64,000 bases of DNA from Tanytarsus gracilentus (taxonomy: Eukaryota; Arthropoda; Insecta; Diptera; Chironomidae): assembly GCA_038502055.1 (NCBI GenBank), contig JAXRKN010000036.1:3968001-4032000 (forward strand), written 5' to 3'. The translations under genes were made by a program, and so were the position numbers. Positions within the stretch are counted from its first letter, which is position 1. Each line of letters opens with the position of its first letter. A model generated the notes under the pieces. It made no database searches. It was not told the origin of the DNA and saw nothing but the letters and a program-made list of their open reading frames with translations. Positions 46,212-58,300 of this stretch are shown here, in pieces.

Positions 46212-48789
46212 TCACAGCGCGACGCAAGCTAATATTACTGTGATGTCATCTGGCTTGCCACCTACAGCAAAAAAAAACAAATAATTAATAATCATTACAT
46301 CTAAACTTGGGAGAGGATGAACTCACCTATTGTATGAATGTTACTTTTACGTGCATTTAGTGCGAAGGGTGACATGAACTCGCTGTCAAATGAAAGTGAT
46401 CGAGCCATAAGTGCAATTGAATTAGCAGTCATTTGCAGCTTCACTGCATCATTCTCTCCCTCGACGCCCTTTAGCGTCTCCAAGAGCAGATCCTTTGGCA
46501 CGTTGTCAAAAACACCATCAGTCGCGACTAAAATAACGTCACCATTTTCTACATGAAAGCTAAATGTATCGGCTGACTCTGGACTATCGCTAAGCACGCG
46601 ATTCGCATTGCCGGGTGGTGGTAGACTCAATTGAAATGGAGTGTTAAAGTAGTGCTGTTGCTCCTCAGAACGATGAACAATTTCACCCTAAATATGAAGA
46701 GTTTAATTGAAGCTTTTTAAAATAGTTTTTCTCTTCTCACCTTTCGAACAACAATAAAGCCAGAATCGCCAATGTTAGCGGTATAAACTGTGCTGGTTTC
46801 ACGATTCAATATAAGCACACAAGCAGTTGAACTTCCTGGAATTTAAATAAATTAAAACATTATTAAAGTTGAAAGATAAAAATGAAATCTCTAACACTTT
46901 TCTTATCTCTTCTCAAGTGGGTCAAGAGAAACCGCCAAAGATTTCAAAATATTATTGTGTAAACATTTTTTTCTTTCTCAAAAAACTTTTAGGTGCTAAA
47001 ATAATTGGAAATGAACACAATTTTAAAATTGTTTGCATTTTTATCTCATTGAAATTTCTCATGATCCATAATGTGTCGAGAATATTTGCTAATTATACAC
47101 AAATGTATTTCTCACAGCTTTTATACATTACACGCGCCGCAAAAACAAAATATAAACACAATGTGATATTGATCTCAATCTATATGCTTGTAATGTATAT
47201 GAAACAGAAGACGAATTGAAAAGTTAATTGATTATTTTTGTTTTGCTCAATGCTATCAGTGAAAATGAGTCTGTGTGCTGCCAAAACTCGTAATCTCACA
47301 TTGAAATGTAAAGTGATTGGAGAAATTTTTCATTCCTCATTTCACAATATTTTTAATTATCGAGAAAGAGAAAAAAAAATCACCTTACAGCGAATGCCAA
47401 AAATAAAAAGGTTAAAAATACACCGCACATTGTGAATCACATGATGAAGCCGCACGGACAATCGGGGCAAATTACAGAAATAAATTTAATTTTAAGTATC
47501 GAAAACTTTGAAATAAAAATGCAATGTCACATTTTCTCAAACTTTTCCCTATTATATTAACTACTTTGTATATTTTGAAATTCGCTCATTTCTATTGCTC
47601 GTGACTTTACAATTGTCATTAATAATTATTTTAGAAAAAAGTTTCTAAAAAAATTCAATGCTTATTTGACACCTTTTTATATCAAAGACGATCATGTGAC
47701 TCTCTCAATATATTATATCCAATATACATTATCATATGCGAACGTTTATAAGAGCAATGGCAGCGAAGAGAGGAAAAATACAAAGTTTATGATTATCATC
47801 AGCGAGCGTCAGTGTAAAACACAAATAAGCAAGCAATGAGAATAATATTTGTGACTCGTGCGGTGGTTTTTAATCGTGCCGACCGTCACATTAATTGACA
47901 TTTTCTATGATGCTACAAATATCTATTGCCGCCAGTGTCGTTGATCAACCTCATTCATGAAATTATTCATGAATCATAATGCAGTTTTATGTACTTACCT
48001 AGAATAGGTTTTTTGTGATCTAATAACTCATGATAACTAGATGATAGCAGATTAATTGGTTGATGCGGTCTGAACGTGTTCGTTTGTACTAATCGCTCGC
48101 ATGTTCGCATTAAAAATGATGAAAATTCACCAGCATCAATACCATATCGCGTCCAGCCTCCGACTCCATCGGCAACACCTATGAATCACGAGATAAAATA
48201 AAATTAGCGTACAGTTGTACAATTAAGTCGTTAGAAATAATTGATTTAATGTAAATTTTCTCAAGGATCAAAGTTTGAGAGCTTTTGAATGAGAGAAAAA
48301 ATATTCATCAGCTGTAGAGATGTTAAAATTAAAGTGAGAGAGAGAGAGAAGACGGCAAATATAGAAAGGGGGCAAAGTCCAAAATATGTATCTACACATG
48401 TTAAATTTGTCTAAAGTAGGTAAAAATATATCTTCATAGAACTGTCAAGATATGGGATCGAAATGATTGACAGCGGACAAAACTCTATGAGCGTGTTGCG
48501 TAACCAAATGGAAGTTACTGCTAGGAGAATCAAGTTTAAAGGAATTTTCGTTGAATAAAAATGTTAATTTACCTATAACGTCTGCCACTGAATTAGAGGT
48601 CGTAAACCAGGCATCGTCGCCAAACTTTCCAATCTTGTATTTCGTCCTAAGATCCTTTGGGAATCCACATACAACTGATATGAAGTGGGGATTAGGATTC
48701 ACTGCTCGCTGAAATGCTGACGGAAGTGTTGAGAATTTGCTCTTTAAAATCCGCGAAATTGTCCGCACCGTAATCATTGACGATTGCAT
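46212..48789 (-). CDS. Pptc7: PPTC7-type mitochondrial PP2C phosphatase
   Basis: PPTC7/PTC7 phosphatases are Mg/Mn-dependent PP2C enzymes of mitochondria, linked to coenzyme Q synthesis (COQ7) and mitophagy control. Five exons (48,573-48,789; 47,999-48,178; 46,741-46,835; 46,327-46,687; 46,212-46,261) join without frame conflict to 300 residues. The N-terminus is basic and hydroxylated, fitting a mitochondrial presequence. Metal-binding and core motifs are intact: GDDAWF, VADGVGGW (Asp76), ANIGDSGF, QLSLPPPG, VATDGVFDN, and the C-terminal GGKPDDITVILA. Intron 2 is about 1.16 kb, much larger than the others. The gene is divergent from nibbler (450-bp spacer). Confidence 0.95.
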
Positions 48790-49239
48790 TATGTGTTAAT
48801 TTTATGTATATCTTCTTATTCGCATTAATCTCATTCACCACTGGCGCACAGCACTCAATTACTTAATTTCAAATGAATTTTCCTTTTTTCACTTTTGTTC
48901 TTTTGGGATATTGATTTTTTCCTTCTTTCTTAGCACATTTTTCACATAATGCGTATTTCCAGAATTTCAAGCAAATAATCGCATCTCGAACCTTTACTTT
49001 ATTTTATCGTTAAATCCCATGACTTTGTCGAGTGACTTGAGTTAATTACAATCGCGAAGATGAGTATAAACTAAGGAATTATTTGATAAATTTAAAATTT
49101 TCTTTCTATCTTTCTTCTTCTTGCTTAATTTATGTCCGTATGGACTTTGCCAGTGGCGTTTTGAATTTTTAAAATACGTTACAAAAATATTTCCAAAAGA
49201 ACCTTAAAATTCAAATTTAATTTAAATTCTCGCGAAAAA
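48790..49239. promoter_or_regulatory. Divergent promoter region between PPTC7 and nibbler
   Basis: 450 bp of AT-rich, non-coding sequence lie between two start codons on opposite strands. No specific core element is identified. Confidence 0.4.
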
Positions 49240-52200
49240 ATGTCGCAGAAAAACTTTTTACCGGCTGAATTTTACGACGATATGTTAAATGAGAATTGCT
49301 CATCAAAAGCAAGCTCAAGAAAGTACGATAGAAGAGTGAAAAATGTTGCAAACACGAACAAAATAACTTGGGAAGATCAGTTCGACTGGATGTTAAATCG
49401 AGAGGAATTGATTGCACTGGAAGGCATTAAAAGAACTTTTGCGAACAGTAAGTTGATAAAATTATCTTTTTTAATCGTTGCTTTATAATTGAAAATTCTA
49501 ACCTCTAAAGAGCATTGATTTAAAAAAAATTGAATTATTTCGATTGTGCGTCAGGGAAAGTACAGAATTTCTGGAGAATTTTCTGGAGAATTCTGGAGAA
49601 TTTTCTGGAGAAACTAACAGAATTTCTGGAGAATATTTTTTCTGCAGAATTTCTGGAGAATGGTTTCTGGAGAATTTCTCCAGAATATTTTTCTGCAGAA
49701 TTTCTGGAGAAGGGTTTCTGGAGAATTTCTCCAGAATATTTTTTCTCCAGAATTTCTGGAGAGTTAAAGGTCGTCAAAAATTCATGAAAAATTATGTGGA
49801 AAATACTATATTTGATTTTTCCACTAAATTTTCTATAGAATTTATTATTTTTTAAATTTAATTTTATAATTAAACTATCAAATTTAAAAAAATAATCAGC
49901 TTAAAAAATAATCATCAAATAAAAGAGTGTATGTCACAGAGCGTACATATTTTTATGTTAACTTTTGAAGATTTTTTCTCTTAATTTTCCACCAAATTAT
50001 TCATCAATTTTCTGGTCAAATAGAATAAATTTTCACTTGTAAAATTGTTGATGGTTTCTTTTTTGTAAAAGGAATAAATGAGTGGGAAGACGTTAAAATT
50101 GTTGATGGTTTCTTTTTTGTAAAAGGAATAAATGAGTGGGAAGAGGTTAAAATTGTTGATGGTTTCTTTTTGTAAAAGGGATAAATGAGTGGGAAGAGGT
50201 TAAAATAGTTGACGACTTCTTTTTGTAAAAGAGATAAATTTCATATCAGGGGGTGAGAAGCTTGCAGGTATTTCGCAGGTACTCGCAGGTATTTTGCAGG
50301 TACTCTCAGGTATTGAAGGTACTTTATTCTCTTTGTATACCTTACGTATATTTTCTCTAACCTAATAACTTCAAATTCACACTTTTTGCTTAATTTTGAC
50401 AGTATTTTCCGCACATTTTTCCATAGAATTTTTTAAGAAAATATATTTTGCCGGATCGACGACCAAGTCCCTAATTTTTCATAAAAAATTATGTTACGAA
50501 ATTTAAAAAAATCTGAAGAAGAGATTTTATTCTCCAGAAATTCTGTATTAAAAATATTCTGGAGAAATTCTCCAGAAATTCTGCAGAAAAATATTCTGGA
50601 GAAATTCTCCAGAAACCATTCTCCAGAAATTCTGCAGAAAAATATTCTGGAGAAATTCTCCAGAAATCATTCTCCAGAAATTCTCCAGAAAAAATATTCT
50701 CCAGAATTTCTCCAGAAAATGTTCTCCAGAAATTCTGGAGAAAAAAATTCTGGAGAAATTTCTCCAGAAAATATTCTCCAGAATTTCTGCAGAAAAAAAT
50801 TCTCCAGAAATTCTGTTAGTTTCTCCAGAATTCTCCAGAAAATTCTCCAGAAATTCTGTACTTTCCCTGGCCTACACCCATTATTGCAGATCAAGGAAGA
50901 GAATTGCTGCACGATGAAATCAATAGAGCATGCACTGGTCGAAATCCTCATGAAATTACATTGAAATTCTGCTATAACTTGAAGGAATCGCTCGATAAAA
51001 GGTCACTTACGCGGACCCTCCTTGAAATGCTTTTGTGGATTAAAGATCCAGTCATCAGCGATGAACTGAAGATTTATGCCTTCAATCACTTCTCACAAAC
51101 GACACGTACAGGCGTTAACATTGCTTCGAAAGCTTACCGCTTAAAGGAATCTAAAAGCATGGTAATTGAGAAGTTAATGAGAATCGCCAAGCATCCATGG
51201 ACAACACAGGCCGCAATCATCGCTATTGAATTCGACCTTTGCGACGAGCTTCCAATTGATCTAATTTTGATTCCATTATGGCTTGAAAATAATTTTGATA
51301 TCTATTTTGAGTACATGGATGGGTCAACAAGCTCTCGAATGAAGATGATTAATTTCTTGGATTCACTCATGCTGTCGGATGAAGCATATAGTTCGTTTTT
51401 GCTTAAAAACAACATAAAAAGCGTCATGGCTAGAACTCGAAAAATTATCAAGAATCACATCATGAAGGTCCGAGATCGCTATGAATTAGACGAGAGCCAA
51501 TTTTTTCCAAACACCTGTCATTATCGCAATGTAAAGTTTCTGAAACACTTTATGTACGAATTTTATGATTGCGAGAAAGTAGCAAAGGAAATTTATGAAG
51601 ATAAAGTTATGGAAATTGCTGACAAGAGTGTTGAAATCCAAATTTTACTCGTAAAATTGAGCGATGATCGTGGGTATGGAAGAGATGCTGAAAAGTGGAA
51701 GAAACACTACAAACTCGACATCAATATCAATCGCTACGAGCAAATTGATTTGTCATCTGTATCCAAGTCAACTCAGGATGTTGAGGAAGCTTTTTATAAG
51801 CTCTCAATTGATGCATCAAACATTATTTTAATCGACACGCAAAAGTCATTCGATGAAATGCTCCATAGCATTAAATCACACAAGACAATTGGCTTGGACT
51901 GTGAGCAGCAAATTACAAACGAACTCAGCATCATTCAAATTGCGATTAGAGATAAAATTTTCATAATCGATGCGATGGCAATGCAGGACAAATTCAACTG
52001 GAAAAAGCTCTCCGATGAGCTTTTCAGCAACTGCGAAATTACAAAACTTGGCTGTGGCATTCTCACTGATCTCAGAACAATCAGCAAATTTCTTGCTATG
52101 GAAATTAATGATGACGACTCGTATGTTGACTTGGGAAGATTGAGTGAAAAATTGATGGCAATTCCTCACTTCAAATTTCCATTCGAGGATGAAACTCGCT

Positions 52201-52454
52201 GTGAAACTCGACCAGGACTCTCGAAATTGACAAATTTGTTTCTCGGACGTCCCTTAAACAAATCATTGGCAGTAAGTAACTGGGCAAAGCGACCATTGCG
52301 AGAAGAACAGACACTGTATGCAGCACTTGACGCACATTGTGCAATCGAAATTTTCGATAAAATCAACGAGATTTTATGTCAACTTAATTTATCATTTAAA
52401 GACATTTATTTTAAGGACGAGAAAGATGTTAAGGGTAAGAAGAAGTTGAGATAG
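49240..52454 (+). CDS. nbr: Exonuclease mut-7 homologue / Nibbler 3'-5' exoribonuclease
   Basis: Nibbler trims 3' ends of Argonaute-bound miRNAs and piRNAs in flies. Exon 1 (49,240-49,447) ends at donor A|GTAAGT and exon 2 (50,890-52,454) starts after TTATTGCAG; they join in frame to 590 residues, close to the fly protein's length. The N-terminal alpha-helical domain spans about residues 75-370. The DEDDy exonuclease domain follows, with all catalytic residues present: Asp406 and Glu408 (IGLDCEQQ), Asp463 (GILTDLRTI), Tyr546 and Asp550 (YAALDAHCA). A DDE-type substitution is not seen, so the enzyme should be active. The single 1,442-bp intron is mostly a foldback element. AATAAA is at 52,470-52,475. 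Confidence 0.93.
50041..50240. repeat. 54-bp tandem repeat, about 3.7 copies
   Basis: Units start at 50,041, 50,095, 50,149 and 50,202, each beginning AAAATTGTTGATGGTTTCTT (the last diverged), and containing AATGAGTGGGAAGA. It lies in the loop of the foldback element. Confidence 0.93.
50262..50322. repeat. Short GCAGGTATTT / GCAGGTACTC tandem array
   Basis: About five copies of a 12-14-bp word alternating GCAGGTATTT and GCAGGTACT. Each contains CAG|GT, so the array is also a cluster of splice-like words within the intron. Confidence 0.8.
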
Positions 52455-52469
52455 ACACTTAAAGATCCC

Positions 52470-52484
52470 AATAAACATTTATTT
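52470..52484. terminator. Back-to-back polyadenylation signals of nibbler and the zinc-finger gene
   Basis: AATAAA (+) at 52,470-52,475 and TTTATT, i.e. AATAAA on the minus strand, at 52,479-52,484 are three bases apart. The first serves nibbler (stop at 52,454), the second the zinc-finger gene (stop at 52,587). Cleavage usually occurs 10-30 bases downstream, so the two mRNAs should overlap at their 3' ends. Confidence 0.7.
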
Positions 52485-52586
52485 CTCACGATTTATCACA
52501 GAACAAAGAAATTTTACATCGAATTCAATTTGATAGTAAAAAATTTTAGGGAGAAAAAAAAAACAGAAAACTTAATAGTTAAATTT

Positions 52587-54865
52587 TTACTTTTCATTTT
52601 GATTTCTTTTGCGTCGAGCCGACTTCTCAAGATGCGCCTCACTCTTATGCTTCACAACATTTTCTATTTTACCAAAAAACTTTCGACATCCCTCAACGTC
52701 ACATAGAAATTTTCCACTTTTAGTCTTGTGCGTTTCAATGTGGAGCTGAAGGTTCCGCTTTGATGAAAGATTTTTTGAGCAAATCAAGCATGAGAAGGGA
52801 GTCGTCGCAGGTTGAGAAGCTTTCGGTCTCTCGCGAATTAGACGTTTAACTTTAACAGGTGAAGGATTAATTTTTAAAATAAACGATTTCCTCTTCGGTC
52901 GATTGAGCTTTTCGTCTCGACCAATTTTCTTCTTTTTCGTTGGTGTCTCGATGGCACTTTTTTCTGGTTTTTCAACATTATTATTTTCTTGCACTTGAGG
53001 CGACGACGATATTAAATGATCGGTTACATGATTTTGTAGATCGGTGCTGGACGTAAATTCCTGAGGGCATGACGAGCAAATATATCCATTGCTACGTGTT
53101 GAACTTTCATTTTCCTCTGATAATTTTGCAGTTTCAATTTTTGTTTCCGTTTCCTCTTCTTCTTCGTCATCCTCAATAGTGACAGTCTCATCGAGAAACA
53201 TCATATCGGGATCGACTGACACCTCCATCAATTCCTCGTTCGATTCTTTTACTAACTTTTCTGGCACATTCAAATTCGACATTGGCGATCTAGAGAAATA
53301 AAATTTTATTGAAATGTTTGAAAACATTTTTTAAGCGACAAAAATTACCTGACTGGCAATTGCACAACAGTTGCTTTTGGTGATGATGGCACGGATGCGA
53401 TTACAACGGGTTGAGTAAGGAAAATTTTCGAAATGCCTTGATGTGGACTTGTGCTTGCAGTGGTCGTTGTCATTTTCAAATTCGACAAAACGGAATCGTT
53501 GAGGGTCGATCGCAGCAACTGAACAACATCATTGTCCGAAAGAAGGTTCTTATTAGTCAAAATATCACGGCAATGGCTACGTTTTAAGCGCTCCATAAGT
53601 TCGTGATAGCTCGTTTTACGATCATACTCTTCCCACTTTAGTGCCCTTAAAATGAGCTTTAAAAACTCATAATCTTTTATGACCTGACCGATTTGCAGGT
53701 TGTTGTACGAGACGATTGAAATATTTGTATTTTCACTGCTGCGTGGCTGTGTCGGTTGAACACGTGGTCTTTTGGGCTCATCGATTTTCGTTATTGTCGT
53801 GCTGGCCGGCAACTTGGGATTCTTAATTATCTGATCATTTATGATTTGTTCCAGCGTGATGTGGTCGACATGCCGTGCATTTCGAGACTTTTGAGGCTGA
53901 AAAATGATTTGTTGTCGTTGATTATATTCCTTTTTAATTGTGATGTTGCTGAAGCTAAAGTCCGAATTTGTCGATGTCTCGATCGTTGTTTGTGTGACAT
54001 TTTGATCCAATTTTAAATCTTTGCTGTTTTGAATCCATGTTAAAAAGCACTCCTGATTCTTTGCCGCTGAATATGCAAATTTATCGATGCTCTCGATTTT
54101 GAGGAAGCACGTTGCGCATATATTTTTCGGCAACAGGTCATCGTCGAGTACCTTAAAGGAGAAAGAGAGATGAAAATTGCATAAGAGAGCGAGAATCTTT
54201 TTTTTGTAGGTATATAAATGTTATTAAAAATATACAAAAAAGTGCGGTGTGAGAGGAGAGAAAAACTGGTTCCAACATCGTCGTCGTCAACGTTTTCTTC
54301 TTTTTCGATGCGTAGAAGTAATCACAATGTGATTTTTTTTCTCTTCTCTTATTCTCGTTTATACTCGCTGTGTATGATTTTTTTGTGCTGCTGCTGCTGT
54401 ACGCGATGAACAAAAAAGATTCGAGTAGAGAGTGGAGAAAAAAAAACTATATCGAGAGACCTTCAAAAATGTTATGCAAAATAACAACATGAAGCTTAAT
54501 GTTGCACAGCATTCATTTAAATAAGACTTTATAGTATGTTCATGATTATTAGTCGAGTCAATATTTGTCTTTTTGCCTCCGAAATAAAAATAATTTTTCT
54601 ATAGCATAAATCACTTAGCCTTGAAGTGAAAAATTCCATTTAAAATTCTTACTAGAATCTCATTTCTTATCACAGTCAACTTAATGCTATTACTAATGCA
54701 CACTTAACTAATGTAACTCACTGTTATCTGTAAATATTTCTCTATTTTTCTTTGTAAATTGAAACTCGCGGACTGCTCGCCAAAAATCGCTATCGAGCAC
54801 GTTAGGTCACTTAGATTTAATGCACAAATTCGACATCGATTATCGATAGTCTCAAACGTTCCCAT
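52587..54865 (-). CDS. ZAD-domain C2H2 zinc-finger protein
   Basis: ZAD zinc-finger proteins are a large arthropod-specific family of DNA-binding regulators that dimerise through the ZAD. Exons 54,722-54,865, 53,349-54,151 and 52,587-53,289 join in frame to 549 residues. The ZAD is split by intron 1: residues 11-14 give C-R-I-C, and the second pair comes from K-N-I-C-A-T-C-F at the start of exon 2, so all four zinc ligands are present. A long low-complexity linker includes an acidic run (D-D-E-E-E-E-E-T). Three C2H2 fingers lie at about 385-407, 480-502 and 509-534; the last is C-x4-C. The C-terminus is strongly basic. Target genes are unknown. The gene is convergent with nibbler. Confidence 0.9.
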
Positions 54866-55323
54866 TTTGCACAATTTTATGCTAAGCTTATCACTTAATT
54901 TTTTTTAAATTGTTGACAATCGAGTAAGAAAAAAATATATTCTTATTGGAAATTGTGAGGTGCAGAGTGAGAGGGAGAGAGAGAGAGATCGAAAAAGTAT
55001 ATTACGTCTTAGCCTGAACAGCGGTTGCATGTTTGAATATTTTTCTTAATATTTATCAAAAATTAAAAAAATTAAATGTTAAATTTTGTTTTTTTTAGAG
55101 AAAATTGACTAAATTTAAAAAAAAATATTTTTCTTCTTCATTAATTTTTTGCGACTCAAATTTGAGCGACTTTATAAAACCGCACAATTTTCGAATAAGT
55201 ATTTTCCGTTAAATAAGTTCATTTTTATTTCACTATATCAAACGTCGAAAATTCAAAAGGAACATTTATTACAAAATCACATATATAAAGATTTAATACA
55301 TTCGAGTAAATTATTTGTTAAAT
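54866..55323. other. Spacer between the zinc-finger gene and the ABCA gene
   Basis: Both flanking genes are on the minus strand, so this holds the zinc-finger promoter and the ABCA 3' UTR. A minus-strand AATAAA at 55,265-55,270 lies about 54 bases past the ABCA stop codon. A GA-repeat run is at about 54,970-54,990. The plus-strand frame here is a shadow. Confidence 0.5.
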
Positions 55324-58300
55324 TTAATCATTTTCGCCACGCTGATATTTAGTGAATGAGAGGAAAATTTGTTCAAGACTTGCTTGAGCTATTGAATAAT
55401 CTTCGATCCCTAAAGTATATTTCGCTTCCTGCAGAGTTCCGAAAATTTGAGACCATTTAATTTCATGCGAGGGCACGTGAAAAGTCATCAGGTCGTAATA
55501 CTCTTCTCTGTAAATAATCGAATACTAAAGAGTTTCCGAAATATGTCACAATTTACTTACTTTAATTCAGCACCCGAAAATTCATTCTCGATAAAATCTT
55601 TAACTTGATTTCTTTCATCTATCATCTCATCGCCTTCGCCAATTTCCGTTGAAGCACGTTTTAGTTTAACGGTCAAAACGAAGCCTCGTCCAAATTTGGA
55701 TTTTAAATGCTGAGTGGATCCGAGGCACTTGAATTGTCCATTTACCATTATTGCAAGTCGAGTACTTAAAGTTTCACACTCTTCAATTGAATGAGTGGTT
55801 AAAACAATTGTCTTTCCTGCATTACGAACATTGCACATGACATCCCAGAGATTTCTTTTGCTTCCAACATCCATTCCAGTCGTTGGTTCATCGAGATAAA
55901 TTATCACTGGATTGCCCAATAGCGCAACAGCCGTGCTTAATTTTCTCTTATTTCCACCACTGTAAGCTTTAACTTTTTTATCGAGATGTTTCGTGAAATT
56001 GAAATCATCCGCGAGTCTTACAATGACATCGTCCAATTTATTTTTCGGTATGCCACGTGAGAGTGCAAATAGAGTCAAAGTTTCCCGTCCTGTCAAATCG
56101 TCAATTAAAGCATCAAACTGTGGACAATAGCCAGTGATTTTATGCACTTCCTTCATATTCATTTTGAGACTGATTCCATTGACAAAGGCTTCTCCATTTG
56201 AAATTTTTATATCGCCAGTTAACATTTTAAACGTTGAAGTTTTTCCAGCTCCATTAACTCCCAAAAGTCCAAAAGATTCTCCAGGCTTGATGCCAATACA
56301 AAGTTGATTAACAGCCAAGAAATTCTTATAGTATTTCGAGACATTCTGCATCACCAAACTGTGGTCCGAATATTCACTAGGCAACATGCTGTTAATTCTC
56401 TCCTTTTCATATTTAACATCTGGGTCTTCATCATTATTTATATCACCGAAATTTGGTGGCCGTTTGAGAAATCTCGGACAGAGGATTCCAACCACAGCTC
56501 GATAAATCATTCGCATGTAGTAATAGAGCACCTCAAAAACTCTAAATTCGATCAGGAACAGGATGCAAAATGTTGAAATTCCAACTAAGAAGAAATAAAG
56601 CACGTTTCTGCCCATTCCTGGCTCTTTCCACGCGAAGTAATCCAAGTCTAATGGAAAAATATTGATCTAAAATCTAAACAATAAAATTTTAACTTACTGC
56701 AGCATCTCGGATTAAAATCACACTGAGCTTTTTTATCGCAAATTCCCAACAAATTGCACTGTTGATCGCAAACTTCCTTGAACACGTTAATCAAGTTGAG
56801 ATTAGTCAATGCGTTGCTCAATGAAAAATGAGGGACAGCCAAGAAAACCCATGTTAAGGTATCCGCAAGATCCTTCAAGTTAAAGCCATCAAATCGCATC
56901 GAAAAAACGACCGTGTACATTGCCACTCCAAAAAAGATGAAAATAATTGACATTTTTGTGAATCCACTTGCTGGCGATTGAAATAAAAATGCTGCTATGT
57001 AAAGAAAAGGAAGGACTGCAAAGCCGAACATCATTAGTAGGAGAAAAATCCGTCCCAACTGCTCGAATGTACTAAAGCCGTTCTCTTGAAAAACTCCAAT
57101 TGTGAGAGTTACCAAAAAGGCGACGAGCGAGAAAATGCAATAATCCCACAGGAATGCGCTCACCCAGTAAGTTACTGAACTAACGCCACTCACAAATTGA
57201 AGATGTTTAGCCTAAAAAAATATATTAAAGTAAAAAATTAATTAATCAACGATGAACTCACCTTCGTTACTCTTTCTTTTATGTATGCTATCACAAAGAA
57301 ACTCGCCACAAAAGCCATTGCAAATCCAACATTGAACGACAATTGAAATCCTAAATTATTTCCAGCTTGAAGCATCATCATTCGAGATTCAGCACGAAAT
57401 GGCAATGGTTTGTTGGCGACAATTATGCTGCAATTTTTTCCAGAAACCGTTCTTAAAATTGCATTGTGAATTAGACTCAAAGAAATGGCACTCGTGTGGT
57501 AAGGTTGATTATTGAACCACATTATTATATTCAATGGACCGATGCTTGCACCATAAAGATAGCGATTGTTGACACGGGCAAGATATTCCTTCGATTTATT
57601 CAAGTAGTGATCGATCATGCTGCCAGTTATGATATCCAATTTTTTTGTGTTTGAATTATAATCTTTAAATTGAGTTCGATAGTTTTCAAAAATCTTTTGG
57701 GAAATTGAATCTGACCATAAGGTAGGATCGACTTGAATAGTTGTCTCAGTTGGATTGTAGGTGTTGATTGATAATTCGAGCTTTGGTAAATCTTTATTTC
57801 CGCCCCACGATCGCACTATGAGAATAGTTATGCTCACAAATGAAACGGGAATTAAAATTTGAATGAACAAAAGTGCCAAATTTCTCCACGAATTTAACAT
57901 TTTCTTCTTTAACAAAGCTTCAAGTTGGTTGATGTAGAGTCGAGGACCTTTGAGGAGGGTCAAGTTGTCTGAATAATTATCTAAAAAATATCCAAAATTA
58001 ATTTTCTGTTTTAAATAAATTAAGAAAAATTTGCGTACAGAAATTTCCACCATTCCCGATCTCATGATGCCCATTCGTTGTTCCGTTAATTTTGACTGGT
58101 GATGATTGATCTTCCTTAACATTGTCAGAGCCGACTCTGAAAATTAAAATCATTCGTTAATATTTAAAAAATAAAATAGTCACTCAACCTACCTAAGAAA
58201 AACTTCCTCCAGAGTTGTCAATGAGATTCCATAACTTTCGATATTTAATTCCTCCGAGCTCCTTTCTAAATCTTCAAGCATTTTTTGAAAGACTAGCACA

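Larger units (their letters stand above)
49552..50869. mobile_element. Foldback (long inverted repeat) element in the nibbler intron
   Basis: The element begins CAGGGAAAGTACAGAATTTC and ends with the exact reverse complement. The left arm (about 49,552-49,763) is built from the word TTTCTGGAGAA, the right arm (about 50,525-50,869) from TTCTCCAGAAA. The outer ~60 bp of the arms match almost perfectly, with one 14-bp indel further in. The loop of about 760 bp holds two tandem arrays (50,041-50,240 and 50,262-50,322). CAGGG ends are hAT-like, but I find no convincing 8-bp target duplication. There is no transposase. Several long open frames across the arms are artefacts of the repeats. Confidence 0.92.

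Noticed and set aside
46869..47219. 116-codon plus-strand frame inside the large PPTC7 intron
   Set aside because: AT-rich, isoleucine/lysine/phenylalanine-dominated, with no recognisable domain, so probably chance.
49530..49855. Open frames of 80-103 codons in the left foldback arm
   Set aside because: They read the TTTCTGGAGAA repeats in several frames and on both strands. They lie in the nibbler intron.
50491..50964. 157-codon plus and 94-codon minus open frames in the right foldback arm
   Set aside because: Repeat artefact. The plus frame also runs into the real exon 2 out of its reading frame.
54153..54413. 86-codon minus-strand frame and 63-codon plus-strand frame in the zinc-finger gene region
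   Set aside because: They lie in intron 1 of the zinc-finger gene, lack homology and overlap each other antisense.
55149..55352. 67-codon plus-strand frame antisense to the ABCA 3' end
   Set aside because: It overlaps the last coding exon of the ABCA gene, which is supported by splice and family evidence.
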